Below are positions 1 to 5,349 of a stretch of 6,701 nucleotides of DNA, piece by piece. The stretch is from positions 1 to 6,701 of the forward strand of contig JAIRPA010000060.1 of NCBI GenBank assembly GCA_031257235.1, written 5' to 3'. The notes beneath the pieces are model-generated. The model was not told the origin of the DNA. It ran no database searches and saw nothing but the letters and a program-made list of their open reading frames with translations. This DNA is from Burkholderiales bacterium (GTDB lineage: Bacteria > Pseudomonadota > Gammaproteobacteria > Burkholderiales > Casimicrobiaceae). Each line of letters opens with the position of its first letter. Positions within the stretch are counted from its first letter, which is position 1. Both the position numbers and the translations under genes were made by a program.

Positions 1-1120
1 CTTAAAAGAAATCACTTTAAAACCGGCGTTGGCAATGGCCTCTGTGCTGAATCGTTCTGCCTTAACCCGAATCCCTTCAACCTTTACGTTAGGCGAGGCG
101 GTTGGAGCGATCACGGAAGATTTGGTCAGAAAAGCGGGCGGATCAAAAACGCAAATCGAAAAAGCGGTTCAACGACAGTTAAAATCTTTAAGAGCGCGTC
201 GGGTCGATTTAAGCTCGCCGGTGAAACAAGATTTTTTACTGATGATTGACCAAGAGGAGTTTGAAAAACTCGCGAGCAAAATCAACCGAACACAAAACTT
301 TGCCGAGCTTTTAGAAAAACGCGGAAAACTCGGAAGAATGCACCTGCCCTTCGTTAAAGAACAACAAGCGGCAAACTTCGCGGCACTTCATGGCACGGCA
401 AAGCTGGTAACACCGGCGGAGCACCGGGCGGCAACGCTGGAGCGTTGGCGCGTCAGCGTTGACAACATTGCCCCGCCGATGAAGGCGGGAGGCTTGCCCG
501 CGCTTTGCGCGGCGGTTCAAGTGTGGATGGTGACAGATTCTTGGAAAACCTTAAAAACAGTAACACCCGAAACGGCATTGGTGACCTACGGTAGATTTGC
601 CTCAGGCGTAGCAGGGGTACTCGGTTCTGCGGTGGAAGCATACGGAGCGTTTAGAGAGTCAATCCTCTCCGCGAAGTTAAGCCCCAAAGTTGCCATAGAC
701 AATGCGGCAATGATTAAAAGAGCAGGTAAAGCTATCGGGGGTTTCGCCGGTGGGGCTACGGCGATTTTTGATTTTATGGAAATGGGGGGGGCTATAAAGG
801 CTGGACAGAATGGTATGGCATCGCTTTACTTTATTTCTGGACTTACTGGTTCGGCATCTTTCTTCATCTTTTTCATAGGATCAAGGGAAGCACTCAAGCA
901 GACTGCGATACGCCTCGGCGCGGGTTTTCTCTTAGGAGGACCGATTGCTTGGGCGCTCTTAATTATTTCGGTGGGAGTTTCTCTTGCCATCATTATCAAT
1001 AAAGACGACCCATTACAGGAATGGCTGGGCAAAACCCCCTTTGGTAAACGCGACGACGGGTTTAACTCTTTGGAGGATCAGCTCAAGGCAATGACTGAAC
1101 TCAGTAGTACGACACAATGA
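1..1120 (+). CDS. C-terminal part of a probable T6SS pore-forming effector (BTH_I2691-like), 5' end outside window
   Basis: The reading frame is open to the left edge (first whole codon at position 2), so the TTG at 29 and the ATG at 35 are internal and about 372 C-terminal residues are visible. The first half is soluble and charged. From about base 490 to 1000 there are four to five hydrophobic, Gly/Ala-rich segments (roughly 491-530, 578-652, 722-784, 815-880 and 908-1000), then a short polar tail with DDPLQEWLGKTPFGK. Colicin-like T6SS effectors of the BTH_I2691 type have this plan: long soluble N-terminus, C-terminal membrane-inserting helices, and a 'D.LQ.WL...FGK'-like tail. The expected role is delivery into a competitor and depolarisation of its inner membrane. 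The DUF6708 gene 16 bases downstream fits an effector/immunity operon. The assignment rests on recalled family features, not an alignment. A membrane protein of unrelated function remains possible. Bases 433-512 hold three consecutive GC-rich hairpins inside the frame. Confidence 0.7.
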   Translation, partial: LKEITLKPALAMASVLNRSALTRIPSTFTLGEAVGAITEDLVRKAGGSKTQIEKAVQRQLKSLRARRVDLSSPVKQDFLLMIDQEEFEKLASKINRTQNFAELLEKRGKLGRMHLPFVKEQQAANFAALHGTAKLVTPAEHRAATLERWRVSVDNIAPPMKAGGLPALCAAVQVWMVTDSWKTLKTVTPETALVTYGRFASGVAGVLGSAVEAYGAFRESILSAKLSPKVAIDNAAMIKRAGKAIGGFAGGATAIFDFMEMGGAIKAGQNGMASLYFISGLTGSASFFIFFIGSREALKQTAIRLGAGFLLGGPIAWALLIISVGVSLAIIINKDDPLQEWLGKTPFGKRDDGFNSLEDQLKAMTELSSTTQ

Positions 1121-1136
1121 TTTTTAAAGGAAATCT

Positions 1137-2138
1137 ATGGGCTATGGCAGCATATATGGTTATCAGGTGAACCGCAAACTCACTGAAGAGGAAAAAAAAT
1201 ATCATCTGAACCCGAAAGAAAAAAGCAAATCCCCTCCTATGGGTAGTCTTTCGATCATCAAAATGAACTCGACGTTTCTGGAGTGCGTTGATAGGTTTTT
1301 TGACGACAAAGGGTTTTTAACAACTTTAGCAGGAATGATATTAGGTATTTTTGCTGTTGGGGCGATAATGATGATTCTTGCTTTTATCCCCAGCCCTGTA
1401 GGTTTTGGGGGAGAGATGCCTATATGGGGATATTTTGTAGGGACGGTTGGTTTAGTTTTCTGTTGGTTTTTTGGTTCATTGCTATTTAAACTACTCAAAT
1501 GGGAAACAGTGGGATTGACCGCGATGGATAAAACCATCAATAAGAGAGTGAAATTCAGCGCGGGTTTTACACATTATCCGATACGTTTTAACCGTAAAAA
1601 CCGTAAAGTTTATGTGCACCAATTGAACGGAAAAATCTTCGTCACAAAGTGGGAAGATATTTATTTCACCTTACACAAAGAAGCGCGTGCCGAATGGGTG
1701 GTGCGCGGTCTTATTTTGGATGATGACGGCGAAACGGTATTGGATGCCTTTGATTTGCCACATACCGACAATTGGGTGGACGGAAGGGAGCGGCAAACCT
1801 TAACCATTTTCTGGGAATTTGTACGTCGTTATATGGAAGGTGACGACAACGACGTTAGAAAACTATTGCCGGAAATTGGGCGCACCATGAACGTCTCCAA
1901 CAGAAAAGAAACCTTTTGGGAAGGTTATAAAACCATGTTGGATAACGCGACGGCAGGCGGACCCCTTTTATTGATTCTGATAAACATTCCGTTGATGTTT
2001 GGTTACAGCATCGGCAGAAAAATAGCGATGATGTGTAACACCATTCCCGACTGGCCGGCAAGAATCGAAGCCGAATGCGCGATCGAACCCAACGACCCGT
2101 ATTTGGTGGATGAAACCCATCCTCCGCCGGCGTTGTAG
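1137..2138 (+). CDS. DUF6708 domain membrane protein, probable immunity or partner of the upstream effector
   Basis: This is a 333-residue protein. ATG 1137 follows AAAGGAAA at 1126-1133, a good ribosome site. Two close hydrophobic helices (about residues 62-84 and 97-120) come first. A soluble domain follows, containing HYPIRFNRKNRKVYVH (146-161), KWEDIYFTL (171-179), RGLILDDDGETVLDAFDLPHT (190-210, split here only for description) and IFWEFVRRYMEG (224-235). A third hydrophobic stretch lies at about 276-296. The 'PIRFNRK.RKVYV...W.D..F' pattern and the 'FWEFVR.YMEG' helix are what I know from DUF6708 proteins, which often sit beside T6SS effector genes. Immunity at the inner membrane against the pore former is inferred from position and topology; the domain has no enzyme motif I recognise. 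An accessory role in effector delivery is the main alternative. The stop codon TAG at 2136-2138 lies inside a palindromic repeat that recurs downstream, so the native C-terminus may have been altered. Confidence 0.75.
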   Translation: MGYGSIYGYQVNRKLTEEEKKYHLNPKEKSKSPPMGSLSIIKMNSTFLECVDRFFDDKGFLTTLAGMILGIFAVGAIMMILAFIPSPVGFGGEMPIWGYFVGTVGLVFCWFFGSLLFKLLKWETVGLTAMDKTINKRVKFSAGFTHYPIRFNRKNRKVYVHQLNGKIFVTKWEDIYFTLHKEARAEWVVRGLILDDDGETVLDAFDLPHTDNWVDGRERQTLTIFWEFVRRYMEGDDNDVRKLLPEIGRTMNVSNRKETFWEGYKTMLDNATAGGPLLLILINIPLMFGYSIGRKIAMMCNTIPDWPARIEAECAIEPNDPYLVDETHPPPAL

Positions 2139-2160
2139 GGGACGCCGCCCTCGGCGTCCC
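2135..2160. repeat. Palindromic repeat fused to the end of the DUF6708 gene
   Basis: Perfect hairpin with 9-base arms: GGGACGCCG (2139-2147), loop CCCT, CGGCGTCCC (2152-2160). The 26 bases from 2135 are the exact reverse complement of 3057-3082, so the shared element includes GTAG and therefore the TAG stop of the upstream gene. No T-run follows on the + strand, so it is not a standard intrinsic terminator. It could still protect the 3' end of mRNA or reduce read-through. Confidence 0.85.
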
Positions 2161-2227
2161 AAAAGGTAAATAAACACGGAATCGGAAAAACAGTAAGAGA
2201 GGATACCTTCCTCTGCACTTTATTATT

Positions 2228-2232
2228 AGGAG
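2228..2232 (+). promoter_or_regulatory. Ribosome binding site that decides the start at 2240
   Basis: AGGAG at 2228-2232 is 7 bases before ATG 2240 but only 4 before the in-frame GTG 2237, so ATG 2240 is the better start. A modest hairpin, AGAGGA (2198-2203) pairing with TCCTCT (2209-2214), sits 13 bases upstream of this site. It is the only structure seen in the 101-base gap apart from the repeat at its left end. Confidence 0.7.
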
Positions 2233-2239
2233 AAATGTG

Positions 2240-2836
2240 ATGAGTGTTAATGAATTTGAATCTTCCACAAAGATGGTTGAAGCAAACATCATTGAGAAAG
2301 GCATGATCAATGAGCAAGACGTAAACGCGCACTTTAAGGAAGTTTCAGCCCCTCAGGAAACCGAAAATGTTCAAGAGGAGATTATGGAGTTTCCGGTTTT
2401 TAAAAAATCGTGGACAGCGTATATTGTGCCGGTATTGTTGACGCTTTTTTTCCTTTGGCTTGATGTCTCGACAATTGGTTATTTTTCTACGTTTGCATGT
2501 GCGGTTGTGTTCATTCTTATTGCCGCTTATGGGCTGTATAACATTGTGGTTATCTACAGCTTTAGATTCTTTATTGATGGAACCGGTGTGTGGATTTACT
2601 CAGGGATTTTACCTTGGGCGCGCGGCACGTTTGGCGTGAAATGGCGCGATGTTGATTCAGCCGTGTACTATCAAAACATGTTCAGCTGGTTGTTTAAATC
2701 ACATACTGTTCATGTGGGACATCGTTTCAATGATCAAAACGGAATTAACGCAACACATGTTGCCGGCGGTGACGAATTTGTAGAAATGGTCAATAATGCG
2801 CATCAGGGAATCATCAACGAAAATCTCGCACAGTAG
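2240..2836 (+). CDS. Two-helix membrane protein with a bacterial PH-like domain, function unknown
   Basis: This is a 198-residue protein. An acidic, soluble N-terminus (about 1-53) precedes two adjacent hydrophobic helices (about 58-77 and 81-104) joined by a very short turn. A C-terminal domain (about 107-185) begins RFFIDGTGVWIYSG and continues with GVKWRDVDSAVYYQNMFSWL. The plan 'helical hairpin, then Y/F-x-F-x-I-D-x-x-G-V ... G-V-x-W-x-D-V' resembles bacterial PH (bPH2/DUF304-like) membrane proteins. I recognise the fold class, not a named family. It lies 101 bases after the DUF6708 gene in the same direction and its domain also shows a 'KW.D' turn like the neighbour's KWED, so a second immunity or accessory protein for the effector is plausible. 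A stand-alone membrane protein is equally possible on this evidence. No intrinsic terminator follows on the + strand. Confidence 0.65.
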   Translation: MSVNEFESSTKMVEANIIEKGMINEQDVNAHFKEVSAPQETENVQEEIMEFPVFKKSWTAYIVPVLLTLFFLWLDVSTIGYFSTFACAVVFILIAAYGLYNIVVIYSFRFFIDGTGVWIYSGILPWARGTFGVKWRDVDSAVYYQNMFSWLFKSHTVHVGHRFNDQNGINATHVAGGDEFVEMVNNAHQGIINENLAQ

Positions 2837-2923
2837 TCACTAATTATTTTTTAGATTAGAAGGTTTAGCGGTCGATTGTGTAGGACGCCGCCTTTTTGGC
2901 AGCGCATGGATTCTGTGACGAAT

Positions 2924-2950
2924 AAAAAAAGCCCCCTTTATGAAAGGGGG
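2924..2950 (-). terminator. Intrinsic terminator reading leftward (copy 1)
   Basis: Seven A's (2924-2930), one G, then CCCCCTTT (2932-2939), loop ATG, AAAGGGGG (2943-2950). Read on the minus strand this is an 8-bp GC-rich stem followed by a run of seven U's, a textbook intrinsic terminator. There is no minus-strand gene to end, so it would stop leftward transcription from the island, or it is simply carried along as part of a repeat. Confidence 0.6.
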
Positions 2951-3013
2951 TGACTGCGAAGCAGTCGGGGGTTTGCGACGCGCTATGCGCGTCCGCCGCC
3001 AAAAGGCGGCGTC

Positions 3014-3035
3014 ATTGCGGGCTCCGACCCGCAAT
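3014..3035. repeat. ATTGCGGG/CCCGCAAT hairpin repeat, inverted orientation
   Basis: Arms ATTGCGGG (3014-3021) and CCCGCAAT (3028-3035) enclose a 6-base loop CTCCGA. With its flanks (GTC before, CCGGTTTT after) it is the reverse complement of the AAAACCGG-ATTGCGGG...CCCGCAAT-GAC element found near 4116-4145, 6323-6370 and 6585-6614. Confidence 0.8.
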
Positions 3036-3056
3036 CCGGTTTTATCGCTTTTGTGC

Positions 3057-3082
3057 GGGACGCCGAGGGCGGCGTCCCCTAC
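3057..3082. repeat. Inverted exact copy of the repeat at 2135-2160
   Basis: Arms GGGACGCCG (3057-3065) and CGGCGTCCC (3070-3078), loop AGGG, followed by CTAC. All 26 bases match the reverse complement of 2135-2160. Diverged relatives, without the CTAC flank, are at 3261-3283, 6426-6447 and 6670-6691. Confidence 0.85.
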
Positions 3083-3098
3083 CCCATGATCCCTGACT

Positions 3099-3125
3099 AA
3101 AAAAAGCCCCCTTTATGAAAGGGGG
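3099..3125 (-). terminator. Intrinsic terminator reading leftward (copy 2)
   Basis: Seven A's (3099-3105), G, CCCCCTTT (3107-3114), loop ATG, AAAGGGGG (3118-3125): the same stem, loop and orientation as at 2924-2950. A second hairpin follows at once, CAGGC-GAA-GCCTG (3129-3141), then CGGGGGTTTGCGC, also as in copy 1 but with a different stem sequence. Confidence 0.6.
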
Positions 3126-3194
3126 TGGCAGGCGAAGCCTGACGGGGGTTTGCGCTTTTCGGGACGCCAAGGGCTACGTCACAAGCGGTCTCGA

Positions 3195-3284
3195 CCCGCA
3201 ATGACGAGGTGAGAGATTGCGGGTTGTTGTTTGATTCCGCGTTTTGCGATGATTCCTTTCGGGACACCGAGGGCGGCGCCCCCT
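3195..3284. repeat. About 90-base repeat unit, copy 1
   Basis: Starts CCCGCAATGACGAGG and runs through ATTGCGGG (3216-3223), a T-rich centre and a degenerate GGGACACCG...CGGCGCCCC hairpin. It matches 6360-6449 and 6604-6693 base for base, apart from an A for G at 3266, C's for T's at 3277 and 3279, and one base less near the right end. CCCGCAAT (3195-3202) can pair with ATTGCGGG (3216-3223). Its upstream arm is decayed to ACAAGCGG in this copy. Confidence 0.85.
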
Positions 3285-3326
3285 TGACGCGCTTTGCGCG
3301 TCCTTAAAAAACAACCGACGCCACGG

Positions 3327-3355
3327 TTGACATCCGCCATCCCAACCCATAAAAT
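3327..3355 (+). promoter_or_regulatory. Sigma-70 type promoter of the toxin-antitoxin operon
   Basis: TTGACA (3327-3332) matches the -35 consensus in all six bases. A 17-base spacer leads to TAAAAT (3350-3355), five of six for -10. The predicted start of transcription is near 3362, 33 bases before the antitoxin ATG. The promoter lies just right of the last hairpin of repeat island 1, so the operon carries its own promoter. Confidence 0.75.
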
Positions 3356-3361
3356 CTACAC

Positions 3362-3378
3362 ATTGTGTGTACAACAAT
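3362..3378 (+). promoter_or_regulatory. Putative operator for antitoxin autoregulation
   Basis: Inverted repeat ATTGT (3362-3366), 7 bases, ACAAT (3374-3378). It begins at the predicted transcription start, where a bound ribbon-helix-helix antitoxin would block initiation. Autorepression is the rule for RelB/DinJ-type antitoxins; this site is inferred from symmetry and position only. Confidence 0.45.
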
Positions 3379-3394
3379 CATACGGGGTGTTCTT

Positions 3395-3670
3395 ATGGCA
3401 AACGCAGTCATCAATATCCGCATGGATGAAAACATCAAGCGAGACGCAGAGGCGTTGTTTGGCGAGCTCGGTCTGAATATGTCAACCGCCGTCAATATCT
3501 TTATTCGACAAACCATCCGCCAGCGCAAAATACCTTTCGAGATTTCGATAGCACCGGATTCCGGCGACCCTGTCCGTCCGCCCTTTCAATCCGGACACAT
3601 GAAGGGCAAAGTTCGTATGGGGGACGACTTTAACGCCCCTTTGGATGACTTCAAGGAGTATATGAAGTGA
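3395..3670 (+). CDS. RelB/DinJ-family antitoxin with a VapC-partner-like tail
   Basis: This is a 91-residue protein. ATG 3395 is preferred to the GTG at 3365 because the family begins 'ANAVINIRMDE' directly and the promoter and operator end at 3378; GGGG at 3384-3387 is a modest ribosome site. Residues 3-50 form a ribbon-helix-helix domain of RelB/DinJ type: beta strand AVINIRMDENIK, helix DAEALFGELGLNMS, helix TAVNIFIRQTIRQRKIPFEI. This should dimerise and bind the operator. The C-terminus (about 69-90), MKGKVRMGDDFNAPLDDFKEYM, does not look like the usual RelE/YafQ-binding tail. It resembles the 'KGK/L-I-x-M-x-DDFD-x-PL-x-DF-x-x-YM' end of Phd- and DUF2281-type antitoxins paired with PIN toxins, which fits the gene that follows. 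The last bases overlap the toxin start by four (GTGA), indicating translational coupling. Confidence 0.85.
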   Translation: MANAVINIRMDENIKRDAEALFGELGLNMSTAVNIFIRQTIRQRKIPFEISIAPDSGDPVRPPFQSGHMKGKVRMGDDFNAPLDDFKEYMK

Positions 3671-4050
3671 GGTATTTGCTCGACACACACGCGGCAATTT
3701 GGGCGCTTGAAGACATCAATAAACTTTCGCGCGCGGCGGCGGCAGTGGTTGAAGATACCGCTTGTTTGCTGTTTATCAGCATTGCCTCTGCTTGGGAAAT
3801 CGCCATAAAAATAAGCATCGGAAAACTTGATTTTGCGGGAGGGTGCGCAAATTTCATTGCGCAAATGGAACAAAACGGGATCATCGTTTTACCCATCACG
3901 GGCAAGCATTTACAAGGCGTTGAAACACTGCCCGCAATTCACCGCGATCCTTTTGATCGTTTGCTTATTGCAACAGCACAATCCGAAAATTTAACAATCA
4001 TTTCCGCAGACGAAAATTTTCAAAAATATAACATCCGGTGCGTATGGTGA
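3667..4050 (+). CDS. vapC: PIN-domain ribonuclease toxin, VapC type
   Basis: This is a 127-residue protein, normal length for a PIN toxin. It starts at GTG 3667, inside the antitoxin's last codons; no ATG fits and the N-terminus MRYLLDTHAAIWAL is the family's own. All acidic residues of the metal site are present: D6 (LLDTH), E44 (SAWEIAIK), D94 and D97 (RDPFDRLLIATA), D115 (SADENF). It is therefore probably an intact Mg2+-dependent endoribonuclease, and other members of the family cleave tRNA or rRNA. The 'LLDTH...SAWEIAIK...DPFDRLLIA' signature is that of the COG3744 group, whose usual partners are Phd/YefM-type antitoxins, whereas here the partner has a RelB/DinJ head. No terminator follows within 30 bases. 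The family call is firm; the target RNA cannot be read from sequence. Confidence 0.9.
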   Translation: MRYLLDTHAAIWALEDINKLSRAAAAVVEDTACLLFISIASAWEIAIKISIGKLDFAGGCANFIAQMEQNGIIVLPITGKHLQGVETLPAIHRDPFDRLLIATAQSENLTIISADENFQKYNIRCVW

Positions 4051-4240
4051 ACCTGTAGGGATCAGGAATCAGGAATCAGTAGGGCGAGGCTTGCCTCGCC
4101 CGCGTGCGCTTTTTAAACCGGATTGCGGGTCGAGACCGCAATGACGTAGCCAAAGGCTGCGTCTGGATTCTGCGACTGCGGCACTGCGTGCCTTGCACTT
4201 AAATGACAGAGTGTCTGCCCCCTGATTCCTGCCTCCTCTC
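4051..4240. repeat. Repeat island 2, no gene
   Basis: Contains the 7-base tandem ATCAGGA/ATCAGG run (4061-4079); GGGCGAGGC-TT-GCCTCGCCC (4082-4101); GCGTGCGCTTTTTAAACCGG leading to ATTGCGGG and a shortened ACCGCAAT arm (4122-4142); GACGTAGCC-AAA-GGCTGCGTC with one G-T pair (4143-4163); TGGATTCTGCG (4164-4174), also present near 6247; GGCAC-TGC-GTGCC (4180-4192); and CCCCCTGATTCCTG (4219-4232). Bases 4077-4131 match 6283-6338 with one indel and one substitution. Confidence 0.8.
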
Positions 4241-4365
4241 TCGTCATCAAAATGGAAAATTCCGTTAAAATTGACTTATGTTCACACCTAAACCCGCTTT
4301 TTTATTCCAATGTAATCTTGTTCGTCTTTTAGAGATACAAAACAAGCAAATCCATTTCGGGCTCA
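4241..4365 (+). promoter_or_regulatory. AT-rich leader of the restriction-modification operon, promoter not resolved
   Basis: Base composition changes sharply from the repeat island to AT-rich DNA here. TTGACT (4271-4276) is a fair -35 and TGTAAT (4311-4316) a fair -10, but they are not at a usable spacing from each other and I found no proper pair. No controller (C) protein gene or C-box is visible. The methyltransferase ATG lacks a strong ribosome site (only CGGG at 4358-4361). A promoter is expected here because no other gene is close upstream. Confidence 0.3.
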
Positions 4366-5349
4366 ATGATGCAAATTAAAACCGCCATACAAAACAAAAC
4401 GATCCCGTTATTTAAAACTGACGCGGATAATTATTTATTTGAAACAGCAGAGGTCAATAAGCCAATTTTTGACAAAGTAAAGTTTGGGGATTTTGTTCCA
4501 ACATTCAGCAGGAAAAACGGGCTGTTGTTTACTGAAAATAGTCTTGAGTGGTTAAAATGTATCGCCAATAATACTATTGATCTTATATTTGCCGACCCTC
4601 GCTATAATATTCAAAAAGCAGAATGGGATAAATTTGACTCACAAGAACAATATATCCGTTGGTCAATGGAATGGATACGTGAAGCGTCGCGTATTTTAAA
4701 ACCAGAGGGTACCCTTTATATCTGCGGTTTCAGTGAGATTCTAGCCGATCTAAAACATCCCGCAATGCGCTTTTTTTCCGGGTGCAAATGGTTAGTATGG
4801 CATTACCGAAACAAAGCTAATTTGGGAAAAGACTGGGGAAGATCTCATGAAAGTATATTGCACTTGCGTAAATCAAGACATTTTACAATGAATACCGACG
4901 ACGTTCGGATACCCTATGGCAATCATACTCTAAAGTATCCTGAACATCCTCAAGCAGAAACAAGTCAATACGGAAACAACAAAAAAAACATGCACTTGTG
5001 GAGACCGCACCCCAGAGGAGCAAAACCAAAAGACGTTGTAGAAATACCAACAACATGCAACGGCATGGGAGAGAAAACAGAACATCCTACGCAAAAACCG
5101 GAAGAGCTTATACGAAAGATAGTATTAGCATCAAGCAATCAAGGAGACATCGTTTTAGACCCCTTCTCAGGATCGGGAACAACTCTTGTCGTTGCTGAAC
5201 AACTAAGGCGCAAATGGATAGGCTGCGAAATGAACCACGAATATAACCAATGGGCAATTCGTAGAATTGATAATGCTGCCCAACGAACCATAGAAGAATG
5301 GATTGAGTTTGATCGGTCAAACGCTAAACGGAGAGGATCAATCCGATGA
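4366..5349 (+). CDS. Site-specific DNA methyltransferase, beta class (N6-adenine or N4-cytosine), type II
   Basis: This is a 327-residue protein, a usual size. Motifs come in the beta-class order: catalytic motif IV first, LIFADPRYN (D77 to N81), then a variable region with RNKANLGKDWGRSHE, IPYGNHTLKYP and LWRPHPRGAKPKDV, motif X as EHPTQKPEELI (239-249), and the SAM-binding motif I VLDPFSGSGTT (263-273), followed by IGCEMN (285-290, motif II acid E288). It should transfer a methyl group from S-adenosylmethionine to the exocyclic amine of A or C in a short DNA site and so protect it from the endonuclease encoded next, which it overlaps by ATGA. Odd point: motif IV reads DPRY, not DPPY; codon CGC at 4600-4602 is one base from a proline codon. 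The start may be either of the two adjacent ATGs (4366 or 4369); an in-frame TAG at 4330 limits any extension. The gene is visibly more AT-rich than the TA operon, consistent with transfer. Confidence 0.9.
   Translation: MMQIKTAIQNKTIPLFKTDADNYLFETAEVNKPIFDKVKFGDFVPTFSRKNGLLFTENSLEWLKCIANNTIDLIFADPRYNIQKAEWDKFDSQEQYIRWSMEWIREASRILKPEGTLYICGFSEILADLKHPAMRFFSGCKWLVWHYRNKANLGKDWGRSHESILHLRKSRHFTMNTDDVRIPYGNHTLKYPEHPQAETSQYGNNKKNMHLWRPHPRGAKPKDVVEIPTTCNGMGEKTEHPTQKPEELIRKIVLASSNQGDIVLDPFSGSGTTLVVAEQLRRKWIGCEMNHEYNQWAIRRIDNAAQRTIEEWIEFDRSNAKRRGSIR

Larger units (their letters stand above)
2837..3326. repeat. Repeat island 1: mosaic of short palindromic elements, no gene
   Basis: No convincing gene lies here; the frames that cross it are low-complexity translations of repeats. 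From left to right: a decayed GCC-rich hairpin near 2883-2905; a terminator-like hairpin unit (2924-2975); GACGCGC-TAT-GCGCGTC (2977-2993); CGCCGCC-AAAA-GGCGGCG (2994-3011); ATTGCGGG/CCCGCAAT (3014-3035); the inverted copy of the 2135 repeat (3057-3082); a second terminator-like unit (3099-3155); a degenerate GGGACGCC element (3161-3180); the 90-base unit described separately (3195-3284); and GACGCGC-TTT-GCGCGTC (3286-3302). Most of these recur in the two later islands. Confidence 0.85.

Noticed and set aside
29..37. TTG 29 or ATG 35 as the start of the effector gene
   Set aside because: The frame is open to the window edge, there is no ribosome site and the family's proteins are much longer.
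1855..2310. A 151-codon minus-strand frame across the DUF6708 end and the next gene start
   Set aside because: It is a shadow of two well-supported + strand genes and has no recognisable protein character.
2839..2863. CTAAT...ATTAG with a T-run as a terminator after the PH-like gene
   Set aside because: The stem is five AT-rich pairs with the T-run inside the loop, not after the stem.
3181..3190. ACAAGCGGTC, which equals the uptake-sequence core of Actinobacillus pleuropneumoniae type
   Set aside because: Only one copy, and it is a decayed arm of the ATTGCGGG repeat; no enrichment to support Pasteurellaceae.
3365..3394. GTG 3365 as the antitoxin start
   Set aside because: It would lie inside the putative operator next to the predicted transcription start, and the extra ten residues do not belong to the family.
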